From positions 74,501 to 138,500 of the forward strand of contig JAXCGZ010003870.1 in assembly GCA_037179515.1 (NCBI GenBank): 64,000 nt of DNA, read 5' to 3'. The notes beneath the pieces are model-generated. The model saw only the letters and a program-made list of their open reading frames with translations, made no database searches and was not told the origin of the DNA. The stretch is from Halocaridina rubra (Eukaryota > Arthropoda > Malacostraca > Decapoda > Atyidae). This document shows, in pieces, positions 47,400 through 59,410 of this stretch. Position numbers and translations under genes: made by a program. The number at the start of each line of letters is the position of its first letter. Positions within the stretch are counted from its first letter, which is position 1.

Positions 47400-48467
47400 A
47401 TGGTATTCACTGTGGATACAGGAGCTGCAGTCTCCATTATTCCATATAAGTATGTTTCAGAAATTTTATTAAGGCCAACAGCAGCTAATATTTCTACGGC
47501 CACTGGTGAGTCAATAAAAGTTTATGGTGAAATTATTCTTGACCTTGATATTCGGCAGTTGCGCCGTCGATTTAAGTGGACATTTGTTGTTGCAGATGTA
47601 TGTACACCTTTATTAGGCAATGATTTTCTTTGCAATTTTGGATTGTTTATTGATTGTAAGAATAAAACTTTACATGACAATATAACACAATGTTCTGTAA
47701 AAGGTGATATTGCAAATCATAATGTTTCTTATGTGATTAATAATTTGAACTATTTACCTGATTCTGTACAACAGTTGTTCCAAGATTTTCCCTCACTCTT
47801 GTCCTGTGTTAAGCCTCTTACAGCTAATAATTCTTTCAAGAATTCTAATGTTTTTCATTATATAGATACAGGGAGTTCTCCTCCGACATTTGCTAGATGT
47901 CGTCCGTTGGCTCCAGACAAATATTCTGCTACCAAGGAAGCATTTAAACAGTTATTGGATATGGGAATTGTACAACCTTCTAAATCACCTTGGGCTTCAC
48001 CCATTCATTTAGTTCCTAAACCTAAGCCAGGAAAGTGGAGAGTATGTAGTGATTTTAGGCAACTTAATACTTTGACCAAGCCAGATAAATATCCTTTACC
48101 ACATATTAGTAGTGTGTCATTAAAGCTTTACAAGAAAAAGATATTCAGTAAAATTGATTTGTTAAAAGCCTATCACCAGATCCCTATGAATCCTTCAGAT
48201 GTTGAAAAGACAGCAGTAACCACACCCTTTGGGCTATTTGAATATTTATATATGCCTTATGGTCTTCGGAATGCCCCTGCCACTTTTCAACGTTTGATGG
48301 ACAATTTATTTAGAAACCTTGATTTTGTATTTATTTACCTGGATGATATTCTGATATTTTCAGAGAATACAGAAGAGCACAAGAAACATTTGTCTATAGT
48401 ATTTGAAATCCTAAGCTCTAATAATCTTAAAATTTCTATTGATAAATGTGAATTCTTTAAAAATTAA
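47400..48467 (+). pseudogene. Gypsy protease and reverse transcriptase (open part)
   Basis: The protease begins with VFTVDTGAAVSIIPYKYV, whose DTGA is the aspartic-protease active site, with LLGNDFL further on. The reverse transcriptase has ASPIHLVPKPKPGKWRVCSD, FSKIDLLKAYHQIPMNPSD, TPFGLFEYLYMPYGLRNAP and the catalytic IYLDDILIFS. The frame ends at a TAA (48465-48467) inside the thumb region. A second lesion near 48525 shifts into the RNase H frame, so this pol is dead. Confidence 0.85.
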
Positions 48468-48585
48468 ATAGAATATTTAGGATATTTGATCACTGCTAAT
48501 GGTTTAAAACCTGGTTCTCATAAAAACAGATATTGTTGATTCTCCTAAGCCAGCAGATTCTGCTGCCTTACGTAGGTTTATAGGA

Positions 48586-49620
48586 ATGCTCAATTACTAT
48601 AGACAAATGGTACCGCATTTTGCTGATGTTGTATATCCTTTGCCCGAATTAATTAGATTACAACCTAAATCTAAAGAACTAGTATGGAATTCGGAAGCAG
48701 AATCTGCCTTTGTAAATGCTAAAGAGTCACTTAACAATGCTTGCACCATTGCATATTTCACTAGTAAGTGTAATTCTCCACTGCATTTGGTGACTGATTG
48801 TTCCCAAGTGGCAGCTGGAGCTGCGTTACACCAAATTCAGGATGGTAAATTTGTCCCTATTGAATTCTTTTCAAAGAAATTATCAGAAACTCAGAGGTGT
48901 TATTCTACTTTTGACCGGGAACTGCTTGCTGCGTATCTGGCTGTACTAAAATTTAAACATGTAATTGAAGGACGTGAAACCGTTTTATTTACTGATCATA
49001 AACCCCTTGTTTTTGCATTTAAGAATCCTCATACAGCCAAGTCAGATAGACAGCAACGATATTGGTCTTTAATTAGCGAGTATATATCAGATGTTGTACA
49101 TATCAAGGGTGCAGACAATGTTGTAGCAGATTGTCTTTCCAGACCATTACCTGTATATTCTGTCTCAGTGGACTTACATGATTTAACCAGTATAGCTGAG
49201 AGCCAATCCACTGACACAGAAATTCTTAATTACAAAGAGAGATTGAAAATTTTCAAAATTCAGAATCATGACTTATATTGTGACGTGTCAACACCCCATC
49301 CAAGACCATTTCTTCCCTTAGCTTGTCGTAAATCAGTATTTCAACTTATGCATAACATTTCACATCCAGGAGTCAAAAGTACGTTGCGCCTTATCAAAGC
49401 TAGGTACTTTTGGCCTAATATGGATCGAGATATTCGAAGTTGGACTAAAGAGTGTACTTCCTGTCAGCAGGTTAAAGTGCACCGCCATACCCGTGCTCCT
49501 ATTACAAATTTTACAGCACCAGAACAATACGTTCTTACCTGTATTGACAGATCTACTAGATGGTTGGAAGCCATCCCCATCACATATTTCTGCTACCACT
49601 GTTGCTTTTGCTTTTATTAA
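48586..49620 (+). pseudogene. Gypsy RNase H and N-terminal integrase
   Basis: Starts in RRFIGMLNYYRQMVPHFAD, then the RNase H domain with LVTDCSQVAAGAALHQ, FFSKKLSETQRCYSTFDREL and FTDHKPLVFAFKN. The integrase HHCC zinc domain has HNISHPGVKSTLRL and CTSCQQ. After FTAPEQ the sequence jumps to YVLTCIDRSTRWLEAIPI; the segment that normally carries the first catalytic aspartate (HIDIVGPL-type) is deleted. A frameshift near 49580 moves the rest to another frame. Confidence 0.83.
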
Positions 49621-50056
49621 AGGTTGGGTATCTTGTTTTGGAGTGCCATTATATGTTTTTACTGATAGAGGTGCTCAATTTGAATCTGCATTATTTCAGC
49701 AACTTTCCTCTATAATTGGATTTCATAGACTGCGTACCACTTCATATCACCCTCAATCCAATGGCATGGTTGAAATATCACATAGAGTATTGAAAGTATC
49801 TCTGATGGCACGTAAAGATGATTGGCTTGCTTCTTTACCAATAGTACTTTTAGGTTTAAGATGTGTCCCCACAGAGTCTGGAGTTTCTCCATTTACTTTG
49901 GTAACAGGAAGTATGCTACTTAGTCCTAAAATCATGGTAACTACTGAAATTCCTTCTTTTGCACAACAAAAAGAAATTGTCTTTGAATTTGTATCTCGAA
50001 TGCGTGAATTAGATTTTTCTGAATCCTCTTATGGATACCTTCATTCATCCAGCAGT
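49590..50056 (+). pseudogene. Gypsy integrase core, C-terminal half (truncated)
   Basis: In a shifted frame: SATTVAFAFIKGWVSCFGVP, VFTDRGAQFES (second catalytic Asp), TTSYHPQSNGMVEISHR (catalytic Glu) and KVSLMARKDDWLASLPIVLL. It is cut at LHSS, after which the sequence is unrelated to the other copy. Confidence 0.82.
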
Positions 50057-51290
50057 CGTACCTGGAGCTATAACTCTTTGTTATTTTTGCAAAATTTAAC
50101 CTTTTCTTTTGGGCTGAAATATATCTCCATTATAATATTAACTTTTTGTCAATATATTTTCATATTTTATCGATGAGTCTTTCATTTAAGCCTGGATTTA
50201 TGCAGTGTTGTTAATATTATTTAGTGTATTTGTGTTATTAACCAGTGGGAGTTCTCCACTAATTATTAAGCAAACGTAACTCATGCCCTTCCACTTTAGT
50301 ACCGTACAGTTTGTCTTATATTTAATTATAAGCCAGTAAGTTTTAGCCCAACTTTATTTGAAGTTGGTGGAGTAAATATTTTTGTGTACGGTAGCCTGCA
50401 AAAAACTGAGAGTAGACTATTCATTGACCAGGTGAAAGCAGGCATTCTGGGAAGTCACCACAGAAACCTTGCAGCACAGTCTATGTTTTGGCTAAACATC
50501 AGGGTGTAGATTATAGCTGAGGTACCATTCATCAATAGGGATAGACATTAAGTTAATTAGGAAAAATGATTTAAACAACTAGTAGGTACACCATAGGCTA
50601 CCTCCATTCGGGTTAGGAATCAGATTTACACCTATAGTAAAACTTAGTGAAAACGCAATCCAAGTCACAAAATGCTGTAAAGTGACAAACTCAAAAAAAT
50701 GTACACCTAGGCTATGGCTAAAATGCGGTACAGGGCTTGATGACTGCAAGAATTCCAGGTAATAAATCTTAAAAAAAAAAAAAAACAAATGTAACTTCAT
50801 ATGGCTTGGTTAACCTATGGGAAATAAAAGCTTAACCTACCAAAACTATATTCAGATCTATTGAGACCTAAAGTATGCTGACCGCAAAATATTTCCTAAC
50901 CAGCCTAACCTTTCCACTTCGAAGGACCAGGAAAAAAAAAAAAAACTTGGGAAATTTAAATGGCTACCGCACTAAATTCCCAAGTTATCAATAACAGATG
51001 GAAAAGACACAGGACTAGCTCGAGGACTGATATGGCCTAAAACACTTGATAAGAATGAATGACATTTCTCTGCCTCCTATACCCCCATTCAAAGCTTGAT
51101 GACTAAATAAGAAAGAAGCTTTAAAAGATCCTATTTACCTTATATTATGAGACGTCATATCTACATATCGAAAACGCTAATAGACAGTACTGTTTACCTG
51201 TAAAATCTAAAAAAGCTAATAGAAATATATATAAACAAATGGCCTGTACTCATCCAGCTGTAGAATTTTGGGTTATGCTGTTATCTATTC
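50057..51290. other. Unassigned sequence
   Basis: No gene or known element recognised after the Gypsy truncation point. Confidence 0.4.
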
Positions 51291-51296
51291 AACCGG

Positions 51297-51340
<44 letters not shown>
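51297..51340. repeat. Poly(A) tract, about 44 bases
   Basis: An uninterrupted run of A, possibly the tail of a retroposed sequence to its left; no target duplication was recognised. Confidence 0.9.
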
Positions 51341-51341
<1 letters not shown>

Positions 51342-51510
51342 AGGTGCTGCTAATCCTTCCCTCCTCCAAGATTGAGTGACAACTGACATGCTACCCTCGC
51401 CTACCAGTTATCACCAGTTTCACAAACCTTCATTCCGCAAACAAACTTATGAACTAACTAAACGAAAAACTAAACTTTTCTTCATATCAGAAATAAGAAA
51501 TGAACTTCGG

Positions 51511-51755
<245 letters not shown>

Positions 51756-52179
51756 CGGTATTATTATTTGTATATAAATAAACGAAAAGGTGTCGTTCCA
51801 CGACACCAAAAATACAATAGAGAAAATAAAAGTATTATAAATCGAAGTTTATTAATTCTAAACTTGTGAGCATTAATTGTAGCAGCAAAACTGTCATATG
51901 TTGCTTGAGCATGGCTCTCTGTAATTAATGCCATTTAAAATATATCACCTATGTAAAAAACTTTCTTCTGATTAGACTGGGATTGCATTCTTTAGCAGCT
52001 AAAACTATATCTCCAATGTGTATATTTTGTTTTACTGACAATTCTTGAATTATATTGTCGAAGACAGTATGTAACGAACTTATTCATATTTGATTTTGGT
52101 TAATCGTTTGAGAATTAATTTTGGCTGATTTGAGAAAAGCAGGTTACTCCAGTCGACTGTGGACTCTACACCAGCTCTT

Positions 52180-53290
52180 TCTCATATGGTCAACAAACTG
52201 CTATCGTAAGATATGTATTACCTGAAGTCAGTTTACCCGTTGAACACTTTCTAACTTTTTTATAGTTGGAAAATCATAGTGGGGAATGTATGGCGGGTAT
52301 GATGCTGGACTAAGTAAAGTGAAAAGTTGATTTCAGTAAATGCCGAGGACATTTATATTATAATGTAGAAACTATGGCTGGTAATTTCAATGGAATGCAG
52401 TAAAAAATCATAGCATTAAACGAGCATGCTATACATACAGTATTCCCTGTGATCTTGTCTGCCATGCTACTGTAGATTGCTGTTTAGATGCAGTAAACTC
52501 TTTTGCTGTTGTTCAAGAAATATACACTTTCATTTCATCTTATGCACAGAGGTGGGCTGTTATGTTATCATTCTTAAACACAGATTTATCCAACAGAGTA
52601 CAATAAATATCAGCCAGGCACTAGGTTTGAAGCACATGCCAAATCAGTATCTTCCATAAATGCAAGTTACAAATCAAACATAGATGCTCCAAGTCACATT
52701 TATACGAATATGAATGAAAACAGCAATACAAGACTGCAAGTTGGTACTCTCATGGAAAAAAAATAAAGGGAGTGGAGTTTGTTTATATGTTATATGTACT
52801 TATAGACTCAATAAGGCTTTAAAGGGTCCACAGCTTGCACTTACCACTTGTACGAATCTGTACACATCACTTTCCTATTATGTGAAGAATCTGGAATTCT
52901 TTTTTAAATACTGAACAAGAAGCTAAATTTTAATTGCCTGATGTAGAATATAAGTGTACAGGGAAAAGGAAGAGGGTGGGAAAAAGAAGCCAATGATGGA
53001 GCTGCACCTGATGCTGAGGGAAAGCTTTCTCCAAGAGACAAATTTCGAGTGAAATCATTCATTTATACAATAGATGTCCCTGAAGCAAAGTTAAGGAGAA
53101 GAGCAACAGTGTACAATTATGTTGCAATCAAATTTTCATTTTTAGTTTATTTAAAACCTTCAGAGGCACACCTACGTGAAGCAGTATAAACCTTGATGAA
53201 AGATTATCCAGACATTGTTCGTATTAATCTTACGGGTGAACTGAGTGACATCCATGATTATATCATGCAGAACTATCCTGGAAAAGAAAA
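52180..53290 (+). pseudogene. hAT-type transposase remnant (ZMYM1-like)
   Basis: Joined frames resemble the hAT-derived DUF4371/ZMYM1 family: IRYVLPEVSLPVEHFLTF, KCRGHLYYNVETMAGNFNGM (normally DCRGQ.YDNA..M.GKYNG) and ALNEHAIYIQ near 52390-52450. At 52980-53165 follow EANDGAAPDAEGKLSPRDKF and RVKSFIYTIDVPEAKLRRRA, then KPSEAHLREAV and KDYPDIVRINLTGELSDIHD. Many stops and missing segments. The catalytic Asp in the YDNA-type motif reads YNVE. Confidence 0.65.
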
Positions 53291-53479
53291 AAATCACCAA
53301 CTTTCTGATACCAGCTGGTGAAATTAAAAAAAAGGGCCTCAGGGTTCTATATAGCTTTGGGTCTCACCACGTCTAAATTGGGCACTGATTCTTTCCCCCT
53401 TAATTAAGGGGGAACTAATCGAGTACCAGCATAAAATAGCAAAATCATTACATTAATTTCACTGAAAGAAATTGCGTAA

Positions 53480-53599
<120 letters not shown>

Positions 53600-53799
53600 A
53601 ATTTGACATATTACCGTATAGTGTAAACAAAAATTCTTATTTAAATAACGATTTTTTACTGATATATATCTATTTATATTATTTGATTTAAATCACAAAC
53701 TTGCCATGGAGACATAACACAATCCTTTCATTAACCTCAAAATGATCACTCACATTCCCAACTATCACACACACTAATCCTCATGTAAAAATATTTGTT

Positions 53800-54800
53800 T
53801 GCTATTAAGAAACTTCCTCTTATTTCATACAGTAGCAATATACTCCCCAATGCTTCTCTACAATGCAATTATTTGCTTTCTCCAAGTCCATGAACACCCA
53901 AAAAATGTCCTCACCTTTTACTAGGTCCTTCTCTAACACCTGTCTTACCACAATACACACACCATCTTCTCCATAACCCTCACTGTTCTTCCTTGATCAA
54001 TAACTCGGCTCCTCTCCACTTTCTCTCAACACTCCCATACACCTCTCCAACTGCACTTAGCAAACTTTATAATCTAAAATCACTACAGTCACATACCTCC
54101 CTTCCCCTTCTGTAGTGAGAACACAGGTGTACTCTTACTGATAACTGCAATCCGCTCTACTGAAGCACATATTCAAAAACCTCGCAATCCTTTCCATTAT
54201 TGTATTTCCATCCTTTGACAAGCATTCTACATGATGCTTATCTAACTCTGCTCTATCTGTTCCCTTAACTTGCAGTAATCCTTGTATCTTTTCTCTCGTG
54301 ATTGCCAAGTCATTCTTCTCACACACATTAGTATTCTCCTCGCAACTTACACTGCCACAATCACCACCTAACATCTTCTGCATTCACCAACAACTTGAAA
54401 TACTCTGTCCATCTCTTTTCCAAGTTTATCTTGTCTTCTAGATATGCTTATTTCATCTTCTCCCTACCAAACTCACCTGTTCATACTCTTTTTACTTCTT
54501 TCCAGACAATATTTTTATTCCTTTAAAATATCTGACACACTTACTCCACCTCACATATTTGCTTTTGTTTGCCGTTTTCACCTAATCACTCAGTACCTCT
54601 CATATAACTCCTCACTTCCTCTTGGCAACAACAGCTCATATGCATGAACTTTTTCTACCACTATGCCTCACACATTTTCATATTACTATTCAATACCTCT
54701 TCTTCTGCTTTCACTCATTTGCTGTGTCCCATGCACTACTCTTGTACACTACAAAACTTCCTTCTGAAAACAAGTCTTTTTGTCTTTTACTATATCCTTC
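53800..54800 (-). pseudogene. Degenerate LINE reverse-transcriptase fragment
   Basis: On the - strand, from 54440 down: a TEYF-like RDGQSISSCW region, then DLAITREKIQGLLQVKGTDR with LDKHHVECLSKDGNTIMERI and ARFLNMCF. Later VRQVLEKDLVKGEDIFWVFM and DLEKANNCIVEKHWGVYC (normally FMDLEKAYDRV...ALW) appear near 53960-53845. Stops and shifts throughout. Same family as the fragment at 15.2-16.5 kb. Confidence 0.65.
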
Positions 54801-55880
54801 AGCCTAACTTGCACTAGGAGGAAGCTGGTCACAACAAAAACAAAGGAATCATGACGTTATACTGATTCGTAGATCTTTGGATCATATTTAGTCATCTTAC
54901 GACGTAAAATAAATGACAAAAATTTTTTCATTATCAAATGACAAATCTTCACTGCATGTGACTTATCACAAAACATATGTGAAATAATCAATAAAATTCT
55001 ATACTGATCAAAGTATGACCAATATGCATCTGATGTCAAGCTAATATAAATAAAGACAGTGGGAGAGCATGGTATGAGTTTTTGTGGCAAGCCCTTGAAG
55101 CTGAGGTTGTTATTCCTTGCCCAGTTATCTACAGACTAAAAGTTCTATGCTGGTCTACAGAGCAAAGATGCCTTTGTGGGTGTTTGTTTAATATGTTTGA
55201 TATTTCACTCCAAAATGAACACAGCACTTCACAAATCAAGCAGCTGATACTAATTGCAGGGAAACCAGAACAACTGGAGATGAGGGATAAGTTGTAATAT
55301 TTGTCTGCCATCACAGCTGTTGAGTAAGGAGTAGCCTCAATTGCTGCTAAGGACTTAAGGGTTGAATCATTCTTAGTGTGGACTCATCCTTGACCATGCT
55401 GCCATGGGTGACCCTGCCAGAAGTTAATGCTTCTGACAGCTTTGCTCTGGGAGTCATAGGGTTACACAAACCTCCTCAACACATTTAAAAGGTGATGATT
55501 CATCCAGGAGGTGTGGGATGAGTAGTAAGTTGCTAAATCTGTATGGAACTCATCCTGTAAAAAGAATGGCAATATTTTATAAATGTAGGCTAGGTATATT
55601 GCAGAATGTTTTCCTACTAACAAAGCCAGGCATATACTTAACTTTGCAAAAATACACTAAAACTTGGAGAAATCTTCAGAGCTATTGACAAAAGCTTTGT
55701 TTTAGCATCAAAAGTGGGTCCATCCTTCAGAGCAGAAACTCAACAGCAGTGGATGTCACAACCAACTCTTGATCCACAAGGGGCACGAGAAGCTGGAGAT
55801 TTTGGTCACCCGGCTATTAATCATCTCTCAAGACAACAACACAATTTTATCTGCACAGAGAAATGGTTCTCCTGCAGTCA
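54801..55880. other. Unassigned sequence, probably old repeats
   Basis: No gene recognised. A GC-richer block at 55380-55480 (CATGCTGCCATGGGTGACCC, then AGCTTTGCTCTGGGAGTCAT) looks like a repeat but I cannot name it. Confidence 0.35.
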
Positions 55881-56019
55881 ATATGGTGCACATTGAAGTC
55901 CCCAATATAGAGAGCTTCAGCATGTGGGTGAGAATATAGCAAGGACCCATGGCAAAAGGACATATATTCAAAGAAAGACACTAAGTTAGTGGATTTAGGA
56001 GAGCAGTAGCAGAAGCATA
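55880..56019 (-). mobile_element. Inverted fragment of the 56-kb LINE
   Basis: The reverse complement matches 56835-56975 closely, including GTGTCTTTCTTTGAATATAT and CCTTTTGCCATGGGTCCTTG. It belongs to the endonuclease region of the same LINE family, in opposite orientation about 0.9 kb away. Confidence 0.8.
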
Positions 56020-56051
56020 TCGCCTGCTAGAAGACTCCTTCTAGCAGGCGA
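56020..56051. repeat. Perfect 14-bp hairpin
   Basis: TCGCCTGCTAGAAG, loop ACTC, then the exact complement CTTCTAGCAGGCGA. It sits directly at the end of the inverted LINE fragment. Confidence 0.9.
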
Positions 56052-56299
56052 CATGGAAGCAATACATGACCCACCTTACAAGCACATATGCTTCACACAC
56101 ACTTACTAAAGGTTCAGTTTTCTACAACTTTTTCAGAAGCTGAACCCTTGTCTGATTAGTGGGTTGGCCATGGCACCAGTCGCCTATTGAAATACTACGA
56201 CTGAAAGTATTATGGACATAACTAAGACTGGCCTAGACAGCCAAAGGTTAAGTCTCTGTTCTGGCATATTTATTACATATCTCTTACCATCCAATTACA

Positions 56300-58790
56300 T
56301 ATGACAAGTCAGAGCACTTCCCATCTGTTTCTTTTTGCTCTCTATTTCCTAATTTTTACTATAATCATGGAAGATCCACAGATTATAGCCCACATAATCT
56401 GGCACAAAGGGATGCTAAGAATCTCCGGAGATATTGCTGACGTAACTAGTGGCGTGAGGGTAGACACGCTTGGTGGTAGCTATGGTTCTGCCCTTAGCCT
56501 TGCACCTCCTGATAGATCTGCTTCTTTCACTCTTCACTTTTCTAACATTCATGGTCTGCACTTCAATCTTCCATCTGTGGAACAGCACTTGGGTACATCC
56601 CTCACTAACCTCCTCCTCTCCGAAAACCCTGCTGTCTAGTCATGCTTCCCCTCACTCACTTCAAATCTCTCACTGTTGTTGTTAAAACATGTATTCTCGT
56701 TTCCGATCCAAAGGTGGGGTCTGTGCCTACTGCAGCACTAGCACCCCTATTGTAAAGCTCATAGACTTTGAATTTCTTGACTGATGTCCTCTGGCTAAAG
56801 ATCTATCTCTCCACTACTACTATATTCCTTTGCTTCTGCTACTGCTCTCCTAAATCCACTAACTTAAGTGTCTTTCTTTGAATATATGTCCTTTTGCCAT
56901 GGGTCCTTGCTATATTCTCACCCACATGCTGAAGCTCTCTATATTGGGGACTTCAATGTACACCATATTGAGTGGCTTAATTCTTCTCATACTGATGTGG
57001 GAAGCGAGGCCCTTGCTTTCTTTATTACTCATGATGTGGAGCAGATTATCACTCATCCTACCAGCTTTCCCGACCGGCACAAACATGTAGCTAACACTTT
57101 TGATTTATTTCTTATTTCTAAACCTTCAAACTACTCATATTCTGTTTTCCTCTCTTGATAAGTCTGACCACTCTGTGATCTCAGTCTCTTCCATATTCAC
57201 TCTCCCTCCATCACTTCCTCCTATTCAGCGTTGCCTTTGGCACTCTGAGCGTACCCAAAGCAATGTTTCGCGTCTTTTTCATCGACTTCCCATGGGATGC
57301 CTACTGCTTTCGGACACGTAACCCTGATCAGGTAGCCCTAAAAGTTGCTGAGGTTATAACCTCTGGAGTGAAGGCATTCATCCCCTCCTCTAAGAAAATT
57401 TTTTCTCCCTCCAATACTTGGTTTGACAGAACCTGCTCCAAGGCTATTCAGACCAGGGATTGGGTATGACAGTTGTATCAAGCCTCTCCTTCTGATTTAA
57501 GTTGCTCTGCTTTTGTTACAACTACGAATTGCTGTGCTGCTCAGTTTCGAAGGTCTAAAGCTTCCTTCTTAACTCCAATCTCACTGATAAATGTTACCGA
57601 CTCTTGTAACTCAAGCCTTCCCCCTCTCATTCATTCTGATGGTTATATAGCTTGCTGTCCCACGGACAAAGCCACTCTCTTAGGCTCATTTTTCTCAAGT
57701 GCATCTCCCTTATTCTTCTTCACACAAAGTACATAAGGTTCTTCGCTCTATAGAGACAAACAAATATCCTGGAATGAATAGTAGCCTTGCAAGGTTCCTT
57801 AAGGAGTTTACATATGAACTGGCTCCCGTTCTTTGCCTCATTCTCTCAACCAGTATCTATCCTTCATCTTGGAAGCATGCTCTAGTGCAACCTGTTCCTA
57901 ACCATGATGACTGCTCTATTCCTTCAAACTACCAGCCCGTTGTCCTAACCTCTGCTATTGCTTAAGTATTCGAAACTGCTCAATTTTCACTTCTTGAAAT
58001 AGCTTGAAGTTAACTCGCTTTTCTTTGATCACAAGCACAGTGTCTACAAGGCAAGATCGAATGGTGACCTCCTGTCCTATCATACTCATGTATGGTCATC
58101 TCCGAGGAACTATGGGGGATCCTTTGTCGTTGCTCTTGATATCTCTAAGGCTTCTGACAGAGTCTGGCACAAGGATCTGTTGGCTAAACTCCCTGCTTGT
58201 GGCTTTACCCCTTCTCTGTTCTCTGATTTCCAGTTTTTTCTGACCGTTTTGTATCAGTAGTTGTTGATGGTGCAATATCTAGTTCATTCCCTGTTACCAG
58301 TGGTGTTCCACAGGGCTCTGTTCTTTCAGCTACTCTGTTCCTTCTCTTCATAAACGATCTTCTTCAATCCCCATCCCCTCTCTTCTCCACGCCTTTACCA
58401 GGAATCCTACCCTTTATTTTTCATCTGCTACTCTTAATCTCTAGTATCACCCTTTCATTTACTCTAAACTCCGATTTGCAGAGGGCATCTGAGTGGGGCA
58501 CCCAAAATTTAGTTAAATTTAATGCCTCCAAGACACAGTCTCTGGATATCTCATTATTTTCTTTTCCTCTTGATACCCCTATTGTCTTCGATACTAACGA
58601 AATTTACCTTCTTAATTTTATTAAAATAGTACAAATACAGATGGCCTCTAACTTGTCTTGGAGGAAGCACATAATCCAAGTTTCTAAATCTGCATCCAAA
58701 AAATTGGGGGTCCTGTTTCGTTTTCATCATTACTTTTTCACTTTACATTTCACAACTTCTCCAGCTTTAGACAAGACTGGATTGGCAGCG
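56300..58790 (+). pseudogene. LINE endonuclease and reverse transcriptase, heavily frameshifted
   Basis: Frames in order: an endonuclease with IGDFNVHHIEWLNSSHTD and LDKSDHSVISVS (56960-57190), KVAEVITSGVKAFIPSSKK, then SNYQP near 57930 and KARSNGDLL. Next are VALDISKAS, SGVPQGSVLSATLFLLFIND near 58300, and SEWGTQNLVKFNASKTQSLD with MASNLSWRKHIIQVSKSASK and KLGVLFRFHHYF near 58490-58740. The catalytic FADD is lost (FSTPLPG...). At least eight frame changes. Same family as the copy at 31.5-32.9 kb but independently decayed. Confidence 0.8.
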
Positions 58791-58839
58791 GTGGACTCAT
58801 CATCCTGGCATAAAGAATCCCTCCTCCTCCAACATGACA

Positions 58840-59410
58840 CTACAACAAATACAATCAAGAAAATTTTGCACTGGCAATATATCAGACATAATCACATATG
58901 CATACATCCTCCCTTAAACCTCTCCAACTGTACCTAACAGCTACACACCACAATTACAGTAAGTCATTAATACTCCACACATCATTAGGGTTGGTGACTT
59001 CAGTATCAAGATTTTTGCTTGGTTTGTTGACAACATGACACGTAAAGAGGGCTGGTCATACAAAACCAAACAGAAAGGCTTTTCATTCTAAATAACATTT
59101 ATCAATAAACACATACTCCCCACCAAGCCCTCTTCCTACTATCATCTCCAGATATCACCCTCTGTTAACCGAATCTCCCACATATGACATCATGGAGGGT
59201 GGGCCAAACCCAACAAAATAAGAAGCACCCCAACTGGCTACATACACGTACACCAATTAGAAAGGAGCCAAGTGGGAAGCTCTCACTAATAAAACAGAAA
59301 AGCATTTTGAAACTAAACATTACTACAAGCACAAACATAAACGACAGTGTACATTCTTTTAACGCATTAAGTTAAAATGCAGGCAAAAAACACATCCCTA
59401 TCGGATACAG
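58840..59410 (+). pseudogene. Host LINE, 5' part (endonuclease), interrupted by CR1-like element
   Basis: Frames read VGDFSIKIFAWFVDN near 58990, DIMEGGPNPTK near 59190 and NRKAF/HFETKHYYKHKH near 59300, resembling the end of a LINE endonuclease and the linker before its reverse transcriptase. Interrupted after HIPIGYRK near 59410. The downstream half resumes at about 62490. Confidence 0.55.

Larger units (their letters stand above)
46008..50056 (+). mobile_element. CsRn1-like Gypsy element, 5' LTR to integrase (3'-truncated)
   Basis: A 321-bp LTR (46008-46328) is followed by a TGGTGACCATCGAAGTGACC primer site, close to the TGGTGACC...GTGA form complementary to tRNA-Trp in CsRn1-type elements. 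Gag, protease, reverse transcriptase, RNase H and integrase follow in order. Homology stops abruptly at about 50056 (GATACCTTCATTCATCC), so the integrase tail and 3' LTR are missing. Those parts occur inverted at 41.8-43.6 kb. Confidence 0.85.

Noticed and set aside
52477..52659. Small open frame within the hAT region
   Set aside because: It is a stretch of the dead transposase read without stops, not a separate gene.
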